From contig JAKBCP010000070.1 of assembly GCA_021807645.1 (NCBI GenBank), positions 1-5,446 of the forward strand: a stretch of DNA of 5,446 nt, read 5' to 3'. Both the position numbers and the translations under genes were made by a program. This stretch comes from a bacterium (GTDB lineage: Bacteria; Vulcanimicrobiota; Vulcanimicrobiia; Vulcanimicrobiales; Vulcanimicrobiaceae). The notes beneath the pieces were generated by a model, which made no database searches, was not told where the DNA came from, and saw nothing but the letters and a program-made list of their open reading frames with translations. Below are positions 1 through 5,446 of this stretch, piece after piece (the stretch's first letter is position 1; the number at the start of each line of letters is the position of its first letter).

Positions 1-2355
1 GCTCGCTCGCGAGGTCGTCTCGTCGCCGAGCGCTAAGGCGCGTTCGCGCGCGACGACGAGCGCGCCGCGCCGTTCGTCGATATGCGCCCGCACCGCGCCG
101 ACCTCGGCGTTCGTGCGTTCGAGCGTTGCACCGAGTGCCGCGAGTTCGCCGCGTAACTCCGTTACGCGAACGTCGCCGGCGTTCGAGGCTTCGCGCGCTT
201 CGTCAAGCGCGCGAGCGGTGCTTTCGATCCGCTCGGCGCAGGCGCTCGCTTCGGCTTCAAGGCGTCGTAACGTCGCGTGCATCGCGTCGAGCTGCCCGCG
301 CAGCGTCTGCGCCGCAACGCGCCGCGAGAGCAGCGAGCGTTCGCGCTGAAAGCGGCCGCCGGTGATCGCCCCACCGCCGGTTATCTGCTCGCCGCCAAGC
401 GTGACGATCGTCTCGCGCAATTTGCGTTCGCGCACCAAGTGGATGCCGGTCTGCAACGTATCGACGACCAAGACGTTGCCGACGAGAAAGCGGACGACAC
501 CTTCGTAACGTGCGTCGGTACGCACGAGACGATGCGCGTAATCGATGACGCCGGGAATCGCGCCGAGCTCCGGGGTCATCGTACGGGCATCGCGGGCCGA
601 GAGCGTATCGAGCGGGAGGAAGGTCGCGCGCCCCGCCTCGCGTGCGTTGAGAAATTCGATGCCGCGCTCGGCATCCTCGGAGCTCGTCGTCACGATATTC
701 GAGAGACGCGCGCCGAAAGCGATATCCATCGCGCGCGCATATTTTTCGTCGGTGGTGATGAGGTTGCTGACGATCCCTTCGATGCCGCCGAGTTCGCCGC
801 GCTGCTTGGCCTCCATCACCGCGCGCGTGCCCGGCACGTGCCCTTCGAGCGAATTCTCCAACTCCTCGATGGTGTGGAGCCGTGATTCGGCGGCCTTTAC
901 CTCGCCGGCATGTTCGCGCAACGACGCGGTCGCCGCCGCGGCGGCACTCTGAGCCTGCGCGTGCGCCGCCTGCGCGCTCTCGACCGCGCTTCGCGCGTCG
1001 CGCTGCTGCTCTTCTGCATGGGCGAGCGCGCTCTCGTGTTGCGCGTAGCGATGCGTGCTCTCGTCGACCGAGCGTTCGAGCCCCCCGAGCCGCGCCGCAT
1101 CTTCGGCGATCTCACCTTCGAGCCGCGCGATCTCCCCGCGCAAGCTCTCGCCTTGGGCTCGGCGTTCGGCGCGTGCCGTCGCTTCGCGCGCGACGTCGGC
1201 CTCGACCTCGCGCAACCGCGTGAAGATCGCGTCGAGCTGCGCGCGCGCCTGCGCGAGCGTCGCCTGGGCGGCGAGTTCGCGTTCGCGCGCCGCTTCGAGT
1301 TCGCTGAGGACCGGTTCGATCTCCGCTTCGAGCCGTTCGATCGTCGCGCCGAGCTCTTCGCGCTCGCGAGCGACGCGTTCGACGTCGGCCGAGGTCTGCG
1401 TATCTTGTGCTTCGAGCGCCTCGCGCCGTGCGAGCGCAGCGGCATAATCGGCTTCGACGCGTGCGAGTTCGGCTCGGCGCTCTTGGGCGTTCGCGCGCAG
1501 CTCTTCCAAAGCGAGGTCGGCCTGATAGAGCCGATTGCGCACCTCCGAGAAAAGCCCCCCGAGGCTCGCAGCGCTTGCGGCGGCGTTTCCGCGACGCTCT
1601 TCGATGCGCGCGCTCTCGTCGGCGAGCCGCGTCCGCTCTTCGCGCCGCGATGCGCTCGCGCGAAGATACGAAAGGATCTCGAGATCGCGAACGCGCGCCT
1701 GCACCTTGCGGTAGCGCTTCGCGCGACGCACCTGCGTCTCGAGTTCGGGGATGCGCTTTTCGATCTCCGAAATGAGATCGTTGATGCGGATCGCGTTCTG
1801 TTCGGTCTTTTCGAGTTGGCGAAGCGATTCGTTTTTACGAGCGAGGAATTTATTGATGCCCGCGGTCTCTTCAAACAGCGCGCGCCGCTCCGCCGGTTTA
1901 CTGGTCAAGATCGCGTCGATCTGCCCCTGCGAGACGATCGAATACGAACCCGGCCCGAGCCCGGTACCCATCAGCAGATCGTGGATGTCGCGCAAGCGCA
2001 CCTGCGAGCGATTGATAAAATATTCGCTCTCGCCGGCGCGGTAGGTGCGGCGCGTAATCTCGACTTCGCGAAAATCCGTCGCCAGGCGTCCGTCGGTGTT
2101 ATCGAAGGTCAGCGAGACCTCCGCAAGCCCGAGCGGCTTGCGCTTATCGGTACCGGCGAAAATAACGCCCTCGAGTTTATCGGAACGGAGGCTGCGCGTG
2201 CTCGTCTCGCCCAATACCCAACGGAAGGCATCGACGATGTTCGATTTTCCCGAACCGTTCGGCCCAACGATACCCGTAATGCCGCCCGCAAAATCGAGCG
2301 TTATTGCATCGGCGAATGTCTTGAAACCAAACGCCTTGATCTTCCTGAGTTTCAC
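1..2355 (-). CDS. smc: Chromosome segregation ATPase SMC, N-terminal 785 residues (runs off left edge)
   Basis: SMC dimers form the ring of the bacterial condensin that compacts and segregates chromosomes, with ScpA and ScpB as partners. The reading frame is open from a GTG at 2355 to the window edge. Residues 1-160 are the N-terminal ABC half-head: the start VKLRKIKAFGFKTFADA is typical of SMC, the Walker A motif GPNGSGKSN is at 31-39, an R-loop-like SLRS at 55-58, and the Q-loop region SIVSQGQID at 139-147. From about 165 to 500 the sequence is Ala/Glu/Arg/Leu-rich heptad-like coiled coil. The hinge follows at about 515-665, with LGGIEGIV near 522 and the Gly-rich TGGGAITGG at 659-667. The returning coil then begins. 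The second half-head (signature motif, Walker B) lies outside the window; the family is usually about 1,150-1,200 residues. The GTG start is chosen because it begins exactly at the conserved N-terminus, follows a GGA-type ribosome site, and overlaps the rnc stop. I found no internal stop or frameshift. Confidence 0.96.
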   Translation of the reverse strand, partial: MKLRKIKAFGFKTFADAITLDFAGGITGIVGPNGSGKSNIVDAFRWVLGETSTRSLRSDKLEGVIFAGTDKRKPLGLAEVSLTFDNTDGRLATDFREVEITRRTYRAGESEYFINRSQVRLRDIHDLLMGTGLGPGSYSIVSQGQIDAILTSKPAERRALFEETAGINKFLARKNESLRQLEKTEQNAIRINDLISEIEKRIPELETQVRRAKRYRKVQARVRDLEILSYLRASASRREERTRLADESARIEERRGNAAASAASLGGLFSEVRNRLYQADLALEELRANAQERRAELARVEADYAAALARREALEAQDTQTSADVERVAREREELGATIERLEAEIEPVLSELEAARERELAAQATLAQARAQLDAIFTRLREVEADVAREATARAERRAQGESLRGEIARLEGEIAEDAARLGGLERSVDESTHRYAQHESALAHAEEQQRDARSAVESAQAAHAQAQSAAAAATASLREHAGEVKAAESRLHTIEELENSLEGHVPGTRAVMEAKQRGELGGIEGIVSNLITTDEKYARAMDIAFGARLSNIVTTSSEDAERGIEFLNAREAGRATFLPLDTLSARDARTMTPELGAIPGVIDYAHRLVRTDARYEGVVRFLVGNVLVVDTLQTGIHLVRERKLRETIVTLGGEQITGGGAITGGRFQRERSLLSRRVAAQTLRGQLDAMHATLRRLEAEASACAERIESTARALDEAREASNAGDVRVTELRGELAALGATLERTNAEVGAVRAHIDERRGALVVARERALALGDETTSRAS

Positions 2356-3068
2356 GAAATTCCTTGCGCGCCCGAAGCGCTTTCAAGCGTGCGTAGCGCG
2401 GCTATCGCAGCCGCCTGCTGGGCCGCTCGTTTCGACGCGCCGCTCCCACTTCCCAGGGGGCGCCCATCGATAACGACCGTTGAGGTAAAAGCGGGGTGCT
2501 GCGGCGTCCCCTCGCCGCGGTCGTCGTACGAGGGCAACCCGAGGGCGTGCGCCTGCGTGTACTGTTGCAGGCGAGTCTTCGGGTCGACGAGCGCGAGCGG
2601 ATCGAGATCGACGCGAGCGACGTGCTGCTCGAGCACGAATTTGCGCGCCGCCTCGATGCCGAATTGAAGGTAGAGCGCGGCGACGAACGCCTCGAAGGTG
2701 TTGGCGAGAATCGATGCGTTTTCCGTACCGCCGGCGTTGCGCATGCCGACGCCCAACTCGATCGCGTCGTCGAAGCCGAGCCGCGCCGCGGTGACGGCGA
2801 GCGCTTCGTCTTTCACGATGCGCGCCTTGCGTATCGTTAACTCGCCCTCGGTCAACGTCGGAAACATCTCGTAGAGCCAGGTCGCAACGATAAACCCCAG
2901 CACCGAATCGCCGAGAAACTCGAGCCGCTCGTTGCTCTCGCCGCCGCGTTCGCGCGCGAAAGAACCATGCCGCAGTGCGAGTTCGATGTGCCCGAGCTCG
3001 CCGACGCTGCGAATTCCCGCCAAGCGCAACCACGTGCGCACGCGGCGACGCCGCGCCTCACCGGCCAT
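2352..3068 (-). CDS. rnc: Ribonuclease III
   Basis: This is a double-strand-specific endoribonuclease that matures rRNA precursors and cuts structured mRNAs in the cytoplasm, acting as a homodimer. The 238 residues match the usual bacterial length. The catalytic domain covers about 1-150, with the signature NERLEFLGDSVLG at 46-58 supplying acidic residues E47, E50 and D54. The second metal-binding segment ILANTFEAF (120-128) has E126, but N123 sits where most family members have Asp (E. coli D114). A double-stranded RNA-binding domain follows at about 162-229, starting DPKTRLQQY and ending in the basic GASKRAAQQAA helix. The ATG at 3068 is the first possible start, because the fabF stop codon is in the same frame two codons upstream. 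The ribosome site before it is weak (GGTAG), so coupling to fabF translation is likely. The stop TGA overlaps the smc start. The identification is secure; the effect of N123 on activity is not known. Confidence 0.97.
   Translation of the reverse strand: MAGEARRRRVRTWLRLAGIRSVGELGHIELALRHGSFARERGGESNERLEFLGDSVLGFIVATWLYEMFPTLTEGELTIRKARIVKDEALAVTAARLGFDDAIELGVGMRNAGGTENASILANTFEAFVAALYLQFGIEAARKFVLEQHVARVDLDPLALVDPKTRLQQYTQAHALGLPSYDDRGEGTPQHPAFTSTVVIDGRPLGSGSGASKRAAQQAAAIAALRTLESASGAQGIS
2360..2365 (-). promoter_or_regulatory. Ribosome binding site of smc, inside the rnc 3' end
   Basis: On the minus strand AAGGAA lies four bases before the GTG at 2355. It is within the last codons of rnc. 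With the GTGA stop/start overlap it supports GTG as the smc start and suggests translational coupling of the two genes. The spacing is a little short, so coupling may matter more than independent initiation. Confidence 0.6.
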
Positions 3069-3074
3069 CGCGAG

Positions 3075-4346
3075 CTACCGTACTTTGCCGAAGACCAACA
3101 CGCTATTGTGACCGCCGAAGCCGAAAGAGTTCGAGAACGCGACGTTCACCGTCATTTTTCGTGCGACGTTGGGGACGTAATCGAGCCGGCACTCCGGGTC
3201 GGGGTGTTCGTAGTTGATCGTCGGCGGAACGATATCGTTGGCGACGGCGAGCACCGTCGCGACCCCTTCGATCCCGCCGGCCGCGCCGAGCGCGTGCCCG
3301 TGCATCGATTTCGTCGAGCTGACGGCGATTTTCGCAGCGCGCTCGCCGAAGGTTTCCTCGATCGCTTTTGACTCCGCGGGATCGCCGATCGGGGTCGACG
3401 TGCCGTGCGCGTTGATGTAATCGACCTCATCGCGCCCGACCCCGGAGTTTGCGAAGGCGCGCTCGAACGCCAGCTTGACGCCGCGACCCTCGGGATCGAC
3501 CGCGACGATGTTATAGGCGTCGGCGGATTCGCCGTACCCCAACACCTCGCAATAGATGCGCGCATCGCGCGCTCGCGCGTGTTCGTATTCCTCGAAGATC
3601 AGCACGCCGGAGCCTTCGCCCAAAACGAAGCCGTCGCGATCTTTATCGAACGGCCGCGAAGCCTTCGTCGGCTCCTCGTTGCGGGTGGACATCGCTTTCA
3701 TCGAACAAAAACCGCCGATCGCCAGCGGCGAGACGCAAGCCTCGCTGCCGCCGGTTACCATGGCGATCGCCTCACCACCGGCGATGCTGCGATAGGCGAT
3801 CGCCATCGCGTCGTTGGCGCTGGCGCACGCGCTGGCCACCGAGAAGATCTGGCCGCGGAATCCGTGGTTCATCGAGATATTCGCCGATGCCGCGTTCGAC
3901 ATCAGCATCGGTATAAAGAAGGGCGAGCAACGCGCCCACGTGCCGGCGGCCGCCGCTTTCTCCGATTCCAGCCAGAACGTGATGATGCCGCCGATGCCGC
4001 TGCCCATCACCGCACCGATGCGCTCTTTCGTCGCTTCGTCGGTCGGCAAGGCAGCGTCGGCGATCGCTTCATTTGCCGCGACCATCGCAAACTGCGTGAA
4101 GCGATCCATGCGCCGCGCCTCTTTGCGCCCCAAAAGGGCGTCGGTATCGAAATCGCGGACCTCGGCGGCGATACGCGTCGTAAAGGCACTCGCATCGAAC
4201 GCCGTAATCGGGCCGACGCCCGAATCGCCGGCGATCAGTCGGCGCCAGAATTCCTCTCGGGTGTTCCCTAACGGCGTCACGGCCCCGAGCCCGGTGACCA
4301 CCACTCGTTTTTTCTCCAAAGCGGTTGGTAGGTACGGTCGCCCCAT
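3075..4346 (-). CDS. fabF: Beta-ketoacyl-ACP synthase II (FabF)
   Basis: FabF condenses malonyl-ACP with an acyl-ACP, the elongation step of type II fatty-acid synthesis in the cytoplasm, and works as a homodimer with the thiolase fold. The 423 residues are near the usual 410-415. The Cys-His-His triad is visible: C174 in SVASACASAN, H314 in NAHGTSTPIGDPAE, and H351 in the STKSMHGHALGAAGG block, with the conserved K346. The Gly-rich gatekeeper loop NSFGFGGHN is near the C-terminus. All three catalytic positions are offset by +11 from E. coli FabF, which shows a short N-terminal extension before KKRVVVTGLGAVTPLG. The ATG is preferred because a strong GGAGAGG ribosome site lies just upstream. 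A TTG at codon 10 is the only obvious alternative. FabF is favoured over FabB by the SRPFDKDRDGFVLGEG and GFGGHN motifs. It is the first gene of the operon in this window, and no acpP lies beside it. Confidence 0.96.
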   Translation of the reverse strand: MGRPYLPTALEKKRVVVTGLGAVTPLGNTREEFWRRLIAGDSGVGPITAFDASAFTTRIAAEVRDFDTDALLGRKEARRMDRFTQFAMVAANEAIADAALPTDEATKERIGAVMGSGIGGIITFWLESEKAAAAGTWARCSPFFIPMLMSNAASANISMNHGFRGQIFSVASACASANDAMAIAYRSIAGGEAIAMVTGGSEACVSPLAIGGFCSMKAMSTRNEEPTKASRPFDKDRDGFVLGEGSGVLIFEEYEHARARDARIYCEVLGYGESADAYNIVAVDPEGRGVKLAFERAFANSGVGRDEVDYINAHGTSTPIGDPAESKAIEETFGERAAKIAVSSTKSMHGHALGAAGGIEGVATVLAVANDIVPPTINYEHPDPECRLDYVPNVARKMTVNVAFSNSFGFGGHNSVLVFGKVR

Positions 4347-4352
4347 CGTCGA

Positions 4353-4361
4353 CCCCTCTCC
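4353..4361 (-). promoter_or_regulatory. Ribosome binding site of fabF
   Basis: GGAGAGGGG on the minus strand ends six bases before the fabF ATG. The best-matching part, GGAGAGG, is eight bases away. This decides for the ATG at 4346 over the internal TTG, although the ATG adds about nine residues before the conserved KKRVVVTG start. Confidence 0.75.
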
Positions 4362-4437
4362 GCTTCTCGACTTCTTCCCAACCCGTTCCCCCCGGGCTCA
4401 TCGCGTCTTCGTATGCGCCGCGTACCATTCGATTCAC

Positions 4438-4443
4438 AGGAGG
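4438..4443 (+). promoter_or_regulatory. Ribosome binding site of the cupredoxin gene
   Basis: A perfect AGGAGG lies five bases before the ATG at 4449. It fixes that ATG as the start rather than the in-frame ATG at 4413, which has no ribosome site and would put twelve charged and polar residues ahead of the signal peptide. Confidence 0.85.
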
Positions 4444-4448
4444 AACTC

Positions 4449-4835
4449 ATGAAACGCACGCTTACCACCTTTATCGCAACCCTCGCTCTCGTCGCCCTCG
4501 GCGTCGGAGCTCGCCCCGCCGGCGCCGCCGGCGTCACCAAGGAAGTCGCCGCCGCCGGCGCTACGAGCATCGTCGCCAGCTCGGACGGCAAGTTCACCCC
4601 CAGCACGATCGTGATGCATGTCGGTCAAACGACGACCCTGCACCTGACCTCGTCAGGAGGAGTGCACGGAATCGTTTCTAATCGGCTCCACATCCCGCTC
4701 ACCCGCATTCAACCGGGTAAGACCGTGAGCGTCGCCGTGACCCCGACGAAGGCCGGCACCTACGTTCTTCCCTGCGCGATTTTCTGCGGTCTCAATCACG
4801 CGAACATGAAGCTAACGGTGATAGTAAAACAATGA
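4449..4835 (+). CDS. Exported CuA-type cupredoxin (COX2-like copper domain without membrane anchor)
   Basis: This is a 128-residue secreted protein with a cupredoxin fold. Residues 1-26 form a signal peptide: MKR, a hydrophobic stretch (FIATLALVALGVGA), then a likely cleavage site around PAGA|AG. The mature domain has the cupredoxin start SDGKFTPSTIVMHVGQTTTL (45-64). The copper-site residues follow the CuA order: H73 in GGVHGIVSNRLHIP, then C109, C113, H117 and M120 in CAIFCGLNHANM, the Cx3Cx3Hx2M spacing of cytochrome oxidase subunit II and nitrous oxide reductase. The residue between the cysteines that is Glu in oxidases (CSEIC) is Ile111 here, so the Mg-binding function is absent. There is no transmembrane hairpin and no catalytic subunit beside it. 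A binuclear CuA centre serving electron transfer, or a copper-carrying role, is inferred; a mononuclear site is possible. Its stop overlaps the start of the next gene, a haem protein. Confidence 0.88.
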   Translation: MKRTLTTFIATLALVALGVGARPAGAAGVTKEVAAAGATSIVASSDGKFTPSTIVMHVGQTTTLHLTSSGGVHGIVSNRLHIPLTRIQPGKTVSVAVTPTKAGTYVLPCAIFCGLNHANMKLTVIVKQ

Positions 4836-5446
4836 ACGCCAAAATCGGTCGCAGCGGACTGATCGTCGCACTGGGGGTGGCATTCGCCATCCTCGGTTCG
4901 GCGCGTCCTGCCAGCGCTATTCCGCTCTTCGCCAACGCACAGGGCGGCGTCAGCTGCCAGATGTGCCACACCTCCGTTCCTAACCTCAACGCTACCGGCC
5001 GCTACGTATTAGCGACGAACTTCGCGCGCGTCCTCGACGCGCACGCGCAGATGGAGAACAACAAACATCTGCCGGTAGCGCTGGAGTTCACGCTCAATAA
5101 ATCGAGCGTTCCCGACCCGACCTTCGGCAACAAGGTGATGGTCGGCGTCATCGACCTGCTCAGCGCAGGTTACCTCGGAAAAGATTTCACCTACTACGCC
5201 TCGGTGCCGATCGTCGAGGGCGGCATGCCGGCTTCTTCGATCGATCAAGGCTGGATCGCCTATAACGGCCTCAGCCACGGCAACGGCAGCCTTCAGGTCG
5301 GTATGTTCCCGACCCCGTTCTTTGCACCGTGGGTCGCGATGAATCTCTCGCTCTCGGGTTATTCATTCGCCGCACTCGGCGTCGGCAATAACGGCGTCGG
5401 CGTCGGCGATAACCGTTGGGGTGCATCGTACACGCAGATCGGCTCG
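4832..5446 (+). CDS. Exported protein with N-terminal CxxCH haem c site and probable outer-membrane barrel (3' end missing)
   Basis: The frame is open for 205 codons from an ATG overlapping the cupredoxin stop (ATGA) to the window edge; no strong ribosome site precedes it, so translational coupling is likely. Residues 1-29 are a signal peptide with a hydrophobic core and a cleavage site around RPASA|IP. One haem c motif, CQMCH, is at 42-46, in the context FANAQGGVSCQMCHTSVPNLNATGR. That resembles the start of a family of envelope proteins in which an FAxxxGxSCxxCHTxxPxLNxxGR haem segment precedes a porin-like barrel (recalled, not searched). From about 82 on, the sequence alternates polar and hydrophobic residues with many Gly, Asn and Ser, and aromatic residues near likely strand ends (DFTYYASVPIV, SLQVGMFPTPFFAPW), consistent with beta strands. 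No second haem motif is visible. The function is unknown; electron transfer at or across the outer membrane is inferred from the haem and the CuA neighbour. Confidence 0.75.
   Translation, partial: MNAKIGRSGLIVALGVAFAILGSARPASAIPLFANAQGGVSCQMCHTSVPNLNATGRYVLATNFARVLDAHAQMENNKHLPVALEFTLNKSSVPDPTFGNKVMVGVIDLLSAGYLGKDFTYYASVPIVEGGMPASSIDQGWIAYNGLSHGNGSLQVGMFPTPFFAPWVAMNLSLSGYSFAALGVGNNGVGVGDNRWGASYTQIGS
5378..5413 (+). repeat. Short imperfect Gly-Val repeat within the haem-protein gene
   Basis: A 15-base unit, GGCGTCGGCAATAAC at 5378-5392, recurs as GGCGTCGGCGATAAC at 5399-5413 with an extra GGCGTC between. It encodes GVGNNGVGVGDN (residues 183-194), a flexible Gly/Asn-rich stretch that would suit a loop between predicted strands. 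It is coding sequence, and I see no sign of a mobile or regulatory repeat. Confidence 0.5.

Larger units (their letters stand above)
4347..4448. promoter_or_regulatory. Divergent intergenic region between fabF and the cupredoxin gene
   Basis: These 102 bases separate the two divergent start codons, so promoters for both the fabF-rnc-smc operon and the cupredoxin operon probably lie here, unless either is transcribed from within the other's 5' end. Apart from the two Shine-Dalgarno sequences I see a C-rich run near 4387-4395 and only weak -10-like candidates (for example TACCAT near 4423 on the plus strand). I could not pair these with a good -35 box. No clear operator palindrome was seen. Confidence 0.45.

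Noticed and set aside
900..1700. Dense GCGC/CGCG-rich, repeat-looking sequence
   Set aside because: This is the codon-level result of Ala/Arg/Glu-rich coiled coil in a high-GC genome; no regular DNA repeat unit or CRISPR-like spacing was found.
897..1874. Minus-strand open frame of 325 codons inside smc
   Set aside because: It is an out-of-frame shadow in the coiled-coil part of smc, giving an Arg/Ser-rich low-complexity product without a ribosome site or domain.
910..2667. Plus-strand open frame of 585 codons antisense to smc and rnc
   Set aside because: It is codon-aligned antisense to smc and stays open because of the high GC content and few TTA/CTA/TCA codons in smc. Its product is Arg/Leu/Phe/Ala-rich with no recognisable domain, while the opposite strand encodes clear SMC and RNase III domains.
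3405..4271. Plus-strand open frame of 288 codons opposite fabF
   Set aside because: It is an antisense shadow of fabF, whose catalytic motifs are intact on the minus strand. No known domain was seen in the antisense product.
4413..4448. Longer start for the cupredoxin gene at the ATG at 4413
   Set aside because: It has no ribosome site and would place MRRVPFDSQEEL before a normal signal peptide; the ATG at 4449 follows a perfect AGGAGG.
5009..5278. Minus-strand open frame of 89 codons opposite the haem-protein gene
   Set aside because: The plus strand carries a signal peptide and CxxCH in a continuous frame coupled to the cupredoxin gene; the minus frame has no recognisable features.

Overview
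The window comes from a high-GC bacterium. Two divergent groups of genes are separated by a short intergenic region of about 100 bp. No gene is plasmid-, phage- or transposon-like, and the window looks chromosomal. A secreted copper protein followed by a secreted haem protein with beta-barrel-like sequence suggests a diderm with a respiratory, metal-rich envelope. The phylum cannot be fixed from this sequence. An Eremiobacterota/WPS-2-like or similar environmental lineage would fit the base composition and protein style, but that is only a guess.

Left part (1-4346, minus strand): a tightly packed operon fabF-rnc-smc, read right to left. fabF encodes beta-ketoacyl-ACP synthase II. It is followed after 6 bp by rnc (ribonuclease III), whose stop codon overlaps the GTG start of smc in a GTGA arrangement. 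smc runs off the left edge after 785 codons, so the window holds the N-terminal ATPase half-domain, the first coiled-coil arm, the hinge and the start of the returning arm. This is the well-known housekeeping cluster linking fatty-acid synthesis, RNA processing and chromosome condensation. One point to check is an Asn in RNase III where the metal-binding Asp is normally found.

Middle (4347-4448): the divergent intergenic region, with strong Shine-Dalgarno sequences facing each way. No convincing sigma-70 promoter hexamers could be assigned.

Right part (4449-5446, plus strand): a two-gene unit joined by an ATGA overlap. The first gene encodes a small exported cupredoxin with a complete set of CuA ligand positions (H73, C109, C113, H117, M120), as in cytochrome oxidase subunit II and nitrous oxide reductase, but without a membrane hairpin or any catalytic partner. 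The second, cut by the right edge, encodes an exported protein with one N-terminal CxxCH haem c site followed by strand-rich sequence that resembles an outer-membrane barrel. Together they look like a small envelope electron-transfer or metal-handling module of unknown function. This is the most interesting part of the window.
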